In this document: positions 35,645 to 51,092 of the stretch, in pieces
Position numbering within the stretch: position 1 is the stretch's first letter
Layout: each line of letters starts with the position of its first letter
Assembly: GCA_023014335.1 (NCBI GenBank)
Contig: JAECYW010000002.1
Location: 744,001 to 808,000, forward strand
DNA length: 64,000 bases
Direction of reading: 5' to 3'
DNA from: Galerina marginata
Taxonomy: Eukaryota; Basidiomycota; Agaricomycetes; Agaricales; Galerinaceae
Program-made: the position numbers and the translations under genes
Notes under the pieces: model-generated
What the model was told of the DNA's origin: nothing
Seen by the model: the letters and a program-made list of their open reading frames with translations, nothing else
Database searches by the model: none

Positions 35645-37460
35645 ATGTTCCCCACAACCTTGTTGACCACTCTCCTTCTCGCTCTCTCAGTCGCTGCCAA
35701 CCCAGTGCTAGTGGAGAGGTCACCTGTGTCACTGTCCCTCTCCCGACGGCTCAACCTCACCAGTGTCCACAATCTCCTGCGACACGATCAGACCCGTGCG
35801 AAGACACTCAAGGCCAGAGGCGCTGCGAAGGCAGCCGGTCTTCCCATCCAGAATGCCGCCGTCATCAACGAAGCTGTTGATAACCAAGCCGTAACTTACA
35901 TTGCCAACGTCGCTGTCGGTAGCCCGGCTACTACTTGTAAGTCGTTTCCTTATACTGTCGGTCAGGTGTTCACTGTCAACATATTGTAGTCGAACTCCTC
36001 ATTGATACCGGAAGTTCGAACACTTGGGTTGGAGCCACTCAAGCTTACAAGAAGACCGGCACGAGCACCCAGACCAACAACAAAGTGGTAAGTCCCTATT
36101 TTAGCACTTGATGGGAATTGTTCTGACCATGTTCTCTTATTTCAGTCTGTGACATACGGATCAGGCTCCTTCTCAGGTATGCTCGTTTCGTGCTGTGGGT
36201 CCGATCAAAATATTAATGTCGATCCTAGGAACCGAGTTCACTGACCAGGTTTCGCTGGGCTCCGGGCTCACCATTTCCAAGCAATCCATCGGTGTTGCAT
36301 CAACAGTTAGTCCTCGCTGATCCATTCCTTATGTAGGAGCTGATCAGATCATTTCCAGTCGCAAGGTTTCCAGGGCGTCGATGGTATCCTTGGGTACGAA
36401 CCAATTATTGCCCTTTACTTTGTGTACTAAGATTATTTTACCAACAGCATTGGCCCGGTCGACCTTACACTCGGTAATTATTGGATTAATACGCAACTGA
36501 GTTTGTTCTCATTGATTATTCCAGGCACTTTGTCTCCTGGAACCAACACCCTCATTCCAACTGTCACCGACAACTTGTTCTCCAGCGGTGCCATCAGTGC
36601 CCACTCTCTCGGTATCTCCTTCCAGCCCAGCATTACTGGAGACGACTTGAACGGAGAGCTCACCTGGGGTATGTACCCAAATTTTCGGCTGAATGCGGTC
36701 GATTTGCTCATTCGCGCACTCTAGGTGGAACCGACAGCTCCAAGTTCACTGGATCAGTCACATTCACGTATGGATCTTATTTCCGGTCACTTTCAGTTGA
36801 CCTTGAAACGCTCATTACTCCATCCTTCTACAGTGCTGTTACCAAAACCTCGCCTGCCAGCGAATTCTGGGGAATTAACCAGTCCTTCCGCTACGGCTCC
36901 TCCAACACCATCTTGGCCTCCACCGCCGGTATTGTCGATACCGGTATGTGAACAGCTTCTTTGATGGAAGCCAGGCTGACTGACTGTTTGGCACACAGGC
37001 ACCACTCTCGTTCTCATTGCCACCAACGGCTTCAACAAGTACAAGACTGCTACCGGCGGTGTTATCGACAACAATACTGGATTGCTCCGCGTCACCTCCA
37101 CTCAATTCAACAACCTGCAGAGTTTGTTCTTCATTAATTCAGCAGTGAGTTTCTTTTGCCGTGACTCTAAACTTGGAGCAATTTCTTACCAATAAACTTT
37201 TACACTTTTACTTGCACTTGTAGGGCACCTTTGAGTTGACTGCTAATGCTCAAATCTGGCCTCGTAGCCTCAACGCTGATATTGGTGGCGCTGCTGGTAG
37301 CATCTTCCTCATCGTCGCCGATCTCGGCTCCCCCAGTGGTGAAGGTCTTGACTTCATCAACGGTTTCGCTTTCCTCGAGCGATTCTACTCCGTCTTCGAC
37401 ACTGCTAACAACCGTGTCGGTTTTGCCACCACCCCATTCACCAAGGCCACCACCAACTAA
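35645..37460 (+). CDS. Secreted pepsin-like aspartic protease (polyporopepsin type, family A1)
   Basis: An extracellular acid protease. The start at 35645 gives a signal peptide (MFPTTLLTTLLLALSVAANP) and a propeptide with LSRRLNLTSVHNLLRHDQ. The mature enzyme begins around AVTYIANVAVGSPATTY. Both catalytic aspartates are in canonical motifs: LLIDTGSSNTWVGA near 36000 and AGIVDTGTTLVLIAT near 36930-37020. The flap region SVTYGSGSFSGTEF and the C-terminal NGFAFLERFYSVFDTANNRVGFA are typical. About nine short introns of around 50-60 nt break the gene, and all junctions keep the frame. The length is near 410 residues, as usual for the family. A TATA box precedes it. No cleavage or maturation factor is encoded nearby. 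Confidence 0.93.
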
Positions 37461-38126
37461 AGGGTGTGAGAAGAGATCCTGGGGTATATACCTTCAATGC
37501 TATATCAAAGGCTATGAATTTTTCCGCGATCCACATGTAGCGCACAAGTGTCGTATTTTGCATGGAACAATACAACTTTCCTTCACTCTCCATTGCTTCA
37601 TTTTTGAGCCTGAGAATTGGAACACAAATGACCGCTGAACTTACCAATCTTCTTGGTGAGAGGCTGAATGCTGAGAAGGTGTCTGTTCTGTCAAAGTGTT
37701 TCCACGACCAAGCACTTCCATCCGCGCATCCTTGGCACTAGACAATTCGCTAGAAAGTCGTCATAAATAAATCCTACATGTCCACTGGTTACCTGCTTAG
37801 GAAGTGGGCAGCGCGGCGCTATCACGACGGGCCATTTGGTGTTCATTTTCGGTGCGGTCTTCTGGCATTTGCGCAGCAAAAAAGAAGTGAACTGATTACT
37901 CTGATATACAAATTACCCGTAACTACGTTATAAATATTACGAGATGGACAGGTCGATGAATGCTGACGCACTACAGCTGTGGATACGCGAATTCGAAGAA
38001 GCGTTATAATTAAAGATGAAATGGTCTGTAGGTCTTCAGTCAGAGCGCAACAACTCGCGAAACCACCCACTCCAACGTGCTTCCGATTACATTCTTGTGC
38101 ATGGTTGATTACGGATCGTTCTTTCC
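37461..38126. other. Intergenic between convergent genes
   Basis: A 666-bp gap between the 3' ends of the protease (plus) and the E3 ligase (minus). Only short frames without features. No repeat seen. Confidence 0.5.
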
Positions 38127-39904
38127 TTAATCTAAGTCCTCTGACCAGCTCCCAGGGACATTGTTATTTCCGCCGCTATGGCCTTGCCTCCCATTCGACG
38201 GCGGCGATGAACTTGAACGACCAGACGCCGGGTCAGAGTTGGACCGACGATGTGGCGATTGGGGAGACTGTGGCCTAGCATGAGAATTCGAACCAGTGGG
38301 CGATCGCGCTCCGCTTCTGTTCCCACTTGAAGAGGACTCGCGGCTGTGTTGAGTGTGATGTCCAAGGTGACCAGTCAAATTGCCAAAGATGCTTTGGAAA
38401 AGACCGCCGGGTTCAGGACCACGATTTCCGCCAGACCGAGGTAGGTTGGACGGACCGGAGCCTGGATTGGGAGGCCTTTGGTGGCCGTCCCCACCAGAAT
38501 CCACCTCCGGGCCTCGAGTAGGTGGTGGATGATGGTCGGGTTGTGGTACTAGTGCATGCCTAAGAGAGGAAAACATGATATAATAATATTCGGCATGAAT
38601 GGTTTAAATCAAAGAAGAAAACGCACCGGCAGACGGGACAGGTTCCGCTGGATTTCAGCCATGGAGTGATACATGGTTCGTGGAATGGATGTTTACAGGG
38701 CAGTGTTACCACGATCTGCTCGTCTGGATCTTCTGTCTCGAGTTTGAATTGTTCTTTACATACAGCGCAGTCCTGCTCTAATGTTGCCGCTTAGAGTCCG
38801 TCAGTATAAAAAATACCAATTGTTTACCAATACTTACATCCTACCATTAAAACTTCCCGTGGCAAATTTTTGATAATCTCCTCAGTTGCAGGGACCGGTC
38901 GGTGAGCATTAGAGTTCTCCATAATTTGTGTTATGATTTGATCGAGAGCTACAAAAGAAACGCGTTAGATACCAAACATGGCAATCTCGTTCCGATATAA
39001 GCACCTTCTTGGTTAAACACATAATCGCCCATCCTCCCATTTTCTGGCCCGCCAAATAATCCTAGGTCCTGTTGACCACCCAGAAGAGACATCAGGTATT
39101 GAGCCATTAGCGGACCGCTAATATCGGGACGATCTCGACCGCCAGGCTGGCCACCAAAGCCTTGAGGCTGTGACCCCAGAAATCTAATACAGATTTCAGG
39201 CTTGATCAGATGAAAAACCAGCGTCGCATTTACGTGGACATGTTAGGCACAGGGCCCGGAGACTCTAAACGGGTTCCGCTGCCTCCACCCATGTTTCCGC
39301 CGCCGAGTCGTACTGTTCGCGTACCGGACGGACCCCTGACTTCAAACGTTACCTGTGGTATGCATGGTAGGTAAGGAAAGGATGACTAAAAAAGGAGGAA
39401 ATGCATACAGCCGCCGGTCCACCATTTGTTCTTTGAGCGTTCCGTGCGATTCCTCTATCCATGATGGATTGTAGCGTAACTGTGGAGTTGGAATTAACTC
39501 GTCAAAGGAGCTGTGTAGCCGCCAATCGGACGCACAGAGAAGGGCATCCGCTCCTTGAGGCATGCCACCTTCAGGCCCATCTAAATCGCCGAGGTCGTGA
39601 GCGAACTCGCGAGGATCATCTGAGGGGTTTTCCATCTAGTTGCTCGGTTAATTACACAAGCCACAAATTACGGACAAATTGCTACTCGCCTTCTCTACAA
39701 AGCTACCATGACAAGAGGCACACACAGGATCTGGGACCTAATCCGGCCGTTAATTGGACACCTTAAACTGCCTGACTGTGGTATTCACCATGAGTGGTCT
39801 CATCTCTGCATGGCACTAGGGTATTTAGTCAGTGGGGCGCAAAGGGAGAAGATCGAGCAATAACTAACTTCGTGACAAAACCAAAGAGGTTCTCGAGCCG
39901 ACAT
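38127..39904 (-). CDS. RING-H2 E3 ubiquitin ligase, RNF115/RNF126-like
   Basis: A ubiquitin ligase with an N-terminal zinc ribbon and a RING-H2 domain. From the start at 39904 it reads MSAREPLWFCHE, spliced to CHAEMRPLM, then (after a 51-nt intron) VPDPVCASCHGSFVEK. This gives the C-x2-C...C-x2-C zinc finger found in RNF115/126, which binds ubiquitin. NPSDDPREFAHDLGDLDGPE follows. The middle has GGQPGGRDRPDISGPLMAQY and NQEALDQIITQIMENSNAHR. The RING reads CAVCKEQF, DEQIVVTLPCKHPFHEPCI, TPWLKSSGTCPVCR. The C-terminal tail is Ser/Gly/Pro-rich and ends SWSEDLD at the TAA at 38127-38129. In animals this family acts in quality control of mislocalised membrane proteins with BAG6; the fungal role is not known to me. 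Confidence 0.9.
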
Positions 39905-40819
39905 TGATAAGAAATTGAATACGTTGTGTCGATGATGCAAGTGGATGTAAGAGAAGGTATTGTCGTCCTTTGGCGGTAGGAGCTGGCTTTGTGAGTGCTA
40001 TTTCCCTTTCTGGCAGTGGCTCGGAGCAGTGTCGCGTGACGTCACAATAGTTGTTACTCTTCCACCAGGTTCCATTCCAATCCTTTCTTCCACGCCCCTC
40101 CAAGTGCTGGTAAGTCGTTGTCTCCTTGTATCGTCCAAGACGATGACCAACTGGTTCCCTATTAAACGATCGCATGCTCAGTATGCACTGAGATCATATA
40201 CCGGGTTTTCCTGATACAATTCGTAATCTACCCCGCAATTTGAAATTTGGGCTAATGAACTTCCTTGGGCAGATACTATGAAATATTGATACACTTCGTG
40301 TCCATCCGCGGACCGCCATCGAGGCGTTATCGGAGTATCACGGCAGTTTCAGCAACGATAGGCTTATACCTGTGCATCCCAAAACCTGTCGCTGAACCTT
40401 GGTTTGTGGGATGCTTGGTATTCTGCATGCCAGTAATCCTCGGCTCCACGCCCATCTCCGCCGAATTTCTTCCCCAGCATAGTCTCACCGTCGGTGGTAT
40501 TTTTTGGGTGGTCAAAGTCAGAGTCTGCAACATTAGGCTATACCCTCGCCCCTCTCTGTACTTCTTGGCGTATTAGAATTATAATTTCAACTTAATTTGC
40601 AATGCTCACTCCACGAGTTGTGTGATTAGGGCCCGATTCTAAATGCAGCACCCGTCGCGCATGTTCCCCATGTGCGTATGACTTTCCGAGATATGCCATC
40701 AAGATATACCTGAGAAAGAAAATGAAAAATTCAAGGCCTAGAGAAGCACCGTCCGCGGACCTAGTAGTTCACGAACGTCGACGACACTCTCATAGCGACT
40801 TCGTCAATCCGAGTCTTGT
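39905..40819. other. Divergent promoter region between the E3 ligase and the ABC transporter
   Basis: A perfect CRE palindrome lies at 40037-40044, 133 bp upstream of the E3 start. A 103-codon frame at 40265-40576 has no recognisable features. The true first exon of the ABC transporter could lie in the right part. Confidence 0.45.
40037..40044. promoter_or_regulatory. CRE palindrome upstream of the RNF115/126-like gene
   Basis: A perfect TGACGTCA in the short promoter of the E3 ligase. Assignment rests on position only. Confidence 0.35.
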
Positions 40820-46716
<5,897 letters not shown>

Positions 46717-47075
46717 AATATCCTAGGTTTACTTTTTAGTTGGGCTTTATTGTTACTATGTCGGTTTGGTTTACTGTTCTTAGGTTTTCTTTTCGCATTA
46801 ATTGGTTTTTATGGCTAAAGAGGTATCATGAATTGAGATACTGGGCACCGAATAACAAGATTGAAAACACTTGATTAGACTCAATCTGACTGCGTTTCTG
46901 GTATACTTAATTACACGTGATGGACTCTCGACGCGTCTGCAAGATATCGAATTCATTATTTGTGCACAAGGCGAACTAGGCGCTCGATCGTTTGCTCGCC
47001 AGGATAATTCTCTTCACACCCAACCACATCCGCAAAATCAGCTCTAATAACCATCTCAATATCCAAAGTGTGCCT
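46717..47075. other. Intergenic, ABC transporter 3' flank
   Basis: An AT-rich 359-bp gap holding the transporter 3' flank and the promoter of the membrane protein. Nothing else seen. Confidence 0.5.
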
Positions 47076-47942
47076 ATGCGATTTGCCAAGTTTGCAGCTT
47101 TCTATCCTCCAGTACTTGCAGGGCTAGTATTCAGTCGACCGCTGCCCTACCCTAGAACCGCCACTTTGAATTTACCCGCTGTGCGCGATTTGCTCGGCCT
47201 CTTGGGAGAAGATGTGAACACTACGCCGGCAGGAGGGGCCAACGCTATCCATCCCGCCACGCCAACTACACCTCTAGCGGCCATGCCTCTACCTTCAGTC
47301 ACAACGAACGGAGATACGCATGCACCGCCAACACGTCCTAACCAAAACACAGCAGCGGCGAGCAACAACCCAGCCAGCCCAACGGTCCCCGGAACAGCAG
47401 CAACGACGGCTCCTGCCCCGACCACACGGATGATTGGCACCGTCGTAACCTCCTCCCCACCCTCCTACCCAGCAGCAACGACAGCGGCCTCCCCCAGCGC
47501 GTCCGTCGACTCAGGCTACATCTCCGACGCGTCACACACCCCGCCCGGCGAGCTGACGGAGTGGAAGGTCATCGGCATCGCGGTCATCACCATCACGTTC
47601 ATCGCGACCGCCGTGCTCTCCGTGACGTTCTTCGACCAGTGGTGGGGCTTCGTCCGCGCGGCGGTGTGTGGGCGACGCGCGGGGAAGGGCAGCATGGGTG
47701 GAGGTAAAGGGCTGTTTGGGGAGACGATGGTGCCGGATTGGAAGAAGAGGAGCTGGGAGTTCCGGTTGGCGAGCGAGGATGGGCATCGGTATCCGACGAT
47801 GTCGTCTCTGGAGTCGATTGTGAAGGAGAAAGATAAGGAGGGGCCGGAGGTGCGCGTGGGTGAGTTGAGGGATGGCGGAAGAAGGGAGGCTTTGGGTGTG
47901 AGAGGGCTGGCGTCGCCTGAGATGGCGTATGGGTGTATGTGA
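47076..47942 (+). CDS. Single-pass membrane protein with mucin-like ectodomain
   Basis: An intronless gene for 288 residues with no named family that I recognise. From the Met at 47076 it has a signal sequence (MRFAKFAAFYPPVLAGLVFS), then about 130 residues very rich in Ala, Pro, Thr, Ser and Asn, expected to be heavily O-glycosylated. One membrane helix follows at about residues 187-210 (VIGIAVITITFIATAVLSV). The cytosolic tail is basic then mixed (GRRAGKGSMGGGKGLFGETM, DWKKRSWEFRLASEDGHRYP, SSLESIVKEKDKEGPEVRVG). This layout is shared with fungal wall-stress sensors and with some anchored mucins, but the cysteine-rich WSC domain is absent. An upstream in-frame Met at 46992 would hide the signal sequence, so I prefer 47076. 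Confidence 0.7.
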   Translation: MRFAKFAAFYPPVLAGLVFSRPLPYPRTATLNLPAVRDLLGLLGEDVNTTPAGGANAIHPATPTTPLAAMPLPSVTTNGDTHAPPTRPNQNTAAASNNPASPTVPGTAATTAPAPTTRMIGTVVTSSPPSYPAATTAASPSASVDSGYISDASHTPPGELTEWKVIGIAVITITFIATAVLSVTFFDQWWGFVRAAVCGRRAGKGSMGGGKGLFGETMVPDWKKRSWEFRLASEDGHRYPTMSSLESIVKEKDKEGPEVRVGELRDGGRREALGVRGLASPEMAYGCM

Positions 47943-48123
47943 CCAGCATTCAAGCAATCCAATGATTATAAGTCCTCTTTCCAGGGAATTATGAGTAGTC
48001 ACAATTAATTCTAGTTATAACAGCAATATCAGTTACCCATACACATTAATTACCTCGTCGACAACTCACTATTCATGTATTCCGTTCATAACCCTTGTTC
48101 TTTGTCGGCCAAGTGACTTCGTG

Positions 48124-48421
48124 TCAGGGATCTGAACCTCCAGCCGCGTCAGCAGCCTTGGCTGCTTTTTCGACTTTCACAGCAAGCGCCGTCTTCTCCA
48201 TGTAGTCAGAGATCATAAGCCCAGTCGCACCGAACACGCAGACCCCAAGAGAGATGAGAAGACGCTTTCTGGGAGGTATTGCTAGGACGTCGGTGTAAAC
48301 ATGGTATTGGCAGAAAAAGCATGCTCAAGCATTGCTCACCTGTCCAGGACTGCATGAGAGTCCGATTACGAGGAGGTTGGAGGTTCGGACTGGCTTGGCT
48401 TTGCTGTTGCGCTTTCGCCAT
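48124..48421 (-). CDS. Small membrane protein, about 80 residues
   Basis: Two exons. The first reads MAKAQQQSQASPNLQPPRNR and TLMQSWT. The second, after an intron ending TAG, reads AIPPRKRLLISLG, then a hydrophobic segment (VCVFGATGLMISDYM) and an Ala/Lys-rich tail (EKAAKAADAAGGSDP) to the TGA at 48124-48126. Coding use and clean splice sites support a real gene. It may be a small organelle-membrane protein, but I do not recognise a family. Confidence 0.6.
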
Positions 48422-48930
48422 GTCAGCAAACGGCGGTGACGGTGTGAAGAGAAGAAATAAAAGTTAGCGGCGCTTATTGCCTGTTTGGTCTGATGCGCCG
48501 CAATTTCCCGGTCCGACTTCCCGCTCATCAATGTTCGTCATTTCACGCCTCAAACATCCTGAACACCTAATTTCTTCAAGAACAAGAACAAACTTTCTTT
48601 CCCCCTTGCCCGAAAGTCGATGGTAGTGGTACAAGCTCGAATTTCAAATATTCCGTCATGTCTCTCTTCAAGCTGGTCCAACTGACGAACAAGAAAACGA
48701 CGGACATTGCGTACAGTTACGCTTACCTGCGTTCATTTACTCCAGTGTCTCGGGTCTTGGCAGACCTTTGACCAGTGACGCATGTACTGTAGACACAGAC
48801 GTCATCTTCTTCCGCCGGAATGTGGGGTATATAACCCCCCCTTCGTTTCTCCAACGGTCCCAGACTCGAACTACGACACACAACTCGAACACAAACCACT
48901 TCACAAACCACACCTTCAAAGACAAAGACA
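48422..48930. other. Divergent promoter region
   Basis: A 509-bp gap between the small membrane protein (minus) and the Gly/Gln-rich protein (plus). It holds a TATA box at 48828-48834 for the plus gene. No gene seen. Confidence 0.5.
48828..48834 (+). promoter_or_regulatory. TATA box of the Gly/Gln-rich gene
   Basis: TATATAA flanked by GGGG and CCCCCC lies 97 bp upstream of the ATG at 48931, followed by a CT/CA-rich leader. This suggests a strongly expressed or inducible gene. Confidence 0.6.
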
Positions 48931-49891
48931 ATGGAGAACCCAGGCGGAACAGGATATCAAGGTACCAGCGCTGGCGCCGACGACTGTGTGTATTCCATTC
49001 CTTTCCATCCCGCGTTCCCCCCCTCTCGTTGTGGAGCGACGCGCTAACTTAAAAATTGCAGCCGGCTTCGACCAGTCCAGCCCCGGCTTCCAAGCAGAGG
49101 ACAGCCTCCGCCAGCCGCTCACCGGCGGGCGCGGTCTCGGCGGCCAGGAGAGGAAGGCCGACGAGCGCCGCGGCGTCGAGCAGGGCTTCGATCAAGGTCA
49201 AGGTCAAGGCCAAGGCCAACTTGGTCAAGGTCAGGGCCTAGGTCAAGGCCAGGGCATGGGTCATGCTCAGAGCGCTCAGACTCAGGGCCAGGGCCTGGGA
49301 CAAGGCCAGCAGGCGCAGAGTGGCTGGGGCGCGGGGCAGCGCGGGATTGACGACGACATCGGTCGTGGGGACCAGCCCCCCACCGGGGCGTTTGGTAGGC
49401 AGGGCGGTGCTGGCGGGCTTGGTAGTGGGACTGGGGCTGGTAGGGAAGGGGGATACGACGCTGATGATGATCAATGTATGTGGAGTTGTGCTCTTATTCC
49501 TGATTGGTTCTGTGCTGATGGATGGATTTTCGACGTGTAGATACTGGTGTTAGGCAGCCTCAAGGACTTGGACAGACTCAGGCCAAGTCCGGATGTACGT
49601 CTTGATTGTCTTCTTGTAGCTTGGGCTTCTTGCTGACCTGACCTGCCAAATTTTGATAGACGGAAGCCAGGCTCAAGGTGGACAGCAAGGCTATGGCGCC
49701 AGCCATGGGCAGCAGCATCAACAGCCCGGTCAGAGTACGTATCCAAAAGCCATAACGATGTTTGACTTTGTCTAATCTGTTTGTTGCCCATCGTAGCCGG
49801 CGAGAAAGGCGGACTGCTCGGCAAAGCCAAGAATGTCTACCACGACATCAAGGGCGACGACACGTCCAAGCGAGGCGGGCCTGGTATCTGA
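48931..49891 (+). CDS. Gly/Gln-rich hydrophilic protein, unknown function
   Basis: The start at 48931 gives MENPGGTGYQGTSAGADD, then an intron at about 48988-49061 and SGFDQSSPGFQAEDSLRQPL. The centre (49190-49330) is a run of GQ, GQGQ and GLGQGQ units encoded by degenerate GGTCAA/GGCCAA/GGCCAG hexamers. Two more introns precede the last exon, which ends GLLGKAKNVYHDIKGDD and TSKRGGPGI before the TGA at 49889-49891. The protein has no signal peptide or membrane helix, is strongly hydrophilic and is probably disordered. Short hydrophilic Gly-rich proteins with a TATA promoter are often stress or desiccation responsive in fungi; that is inference. The frame is intact. Confidence 0.65.
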
Positions 49892-50128
49892 AGCGACTGT
49901 GCCCTGACTAAATTCTGAGAGGAAAGGAAAATTAAAATTATGCAGTAAATCGATGTAGCACAGAAAAAATTCTGTTGTATTTGTATCTTGAATTGACCCT
50001 AAATTGTTTCGGCTTGAGACTTCTGAAAAGTTGAGCGAAGCGACGCGAACTCCAAATTAGGAAACCCAATTTAACGCGTTTACCGGCTATCACGTGTACC
50101 CGACCTTCCTCCTCTCTATTTTGAAATC

Positions 50129-50992
50129 ATGTTTACGGGACTGGTGCGTCGTCTTGTCGAGGGTGTCCGAAGAAGCCTGACATCTACCGGTCTAGATAGA
50201 ACACCTCGGCACCGTATCCTCCATCGTCACCGATGCGGGAGGGTGTTCACTCACTATCGCAAATTCTGCGGCGATCTTGGGGGACTGTCACATTGGCGAC
50301 TCGATTGCGGTGAATGGGGCGTGCTTGACGGTTACGGAATTCGATCCCCAGGCGGAGGGCGGGTGGTTCAAGGTGTGGTTAGCGAATGAGACGTTGGATA
50401 GGACTGACTTGGGTGAGTGGTGTTTTTTTTTTCACGTCGAAGGATTTGTTGATATCTTTGTAGGTGAGAGAAAGGTGGGAGACCAAGCTCAACCTAGAGC
50501 GTGCGATGGGTGCGCATGTGAGGTTTGGAGGACATTTTGTGCAGGTGCGTTTTACGATGATCTTGGTGTGTCAATGCTCAACTATTCGCTTCAGGCTCAT
50601 GTAGATGGGACCGCAACGGTAATCGAAGCGAACCTCAGACGGCGACTCCCTCCGACTGACATTCCAGTTCCCACCGCCGACACCGGAGCGACCGTCTCTC
50701 CTCCCGTACCTCATACCCAAGGGCTACGTGACCATCGACGGCGCCTCGCTGACTCTGACAGGGGTCAACGACGCGGAGCGCAAGTTCAGTGTGATGCTGA
50801 TTATGCACACGCAGGAGAAGATCACGCTGAGCCGGAAGCCGATTGGGGGCAAGGTGAATATTGAGGTGGACATGGTGGGGAAGTATGTGCTGAAGAGCGT
50901 GGCGGCTGCGCTGGGAGGAGGCGAGGATCAGGGGCTGAAGGGTTTGATCGAGAAAGTCGGTCGAGGAGGTGCTGGCGAAGGAAATAGTGTAG
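50129..50992 (+). CDS. RIB5: Riboflavin synthase (frame broken by apparent single-base insertions)
   Basis: Converts two molecules of 6,7-dimethyl-8-ribityllumazine into riboflavin, the last step of vitamin B2 synthesis. The N-terminus MFTGL is encoded before a 52-nt intron (50144-50195), then IEHLGTVSSIVTDAGGCSLT. Both lumazine-binding repeats are visible: IAVNGACLTVTEF with NLERAMGAHVRFGGHFVQAH, then PKGYVTIDGASLTLTGVND with MLIMHTQEKITLS. Three places need one base removed to keep the conserved protein: 50486-50489 (GDQ / NLERA), 50633-50636 (EAN / DGDSLRL) and 50958-50961 (IEKV / VEEVLAKEIV). With those the stop is the TAG at 50990-50992. Riboflavin synthesis is normally essential in fungi and this is probably the only copy, so errors in the sequence are more likely than a dead gene. 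Confidence 0.85.
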
Positions 50993-51092
50993 TACGGCAT
51001 CCTCCGTATTTTATTTAATCTTATCTCGACATGTTGGTTTGAACCTCCTTGGCAAATTCGCTCTTGTTCGGACATCCACCACCCCCCGGATA

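Noticed and set aside
39720..39790. A 24-nt intron in the E3 ligase zinc-finger region
   Set aside because: A 51-nt intron starting after CACTCATG gives MRPLMVPDPVCASC, which fits the RNF115/126 zinc finger, so the ultra-short intron is not needed.
40265..40576. 103-codon frame upstream of the ABC transporter
   Set aside because: No splice path joins it in frame to the transporter and it shows no family features.
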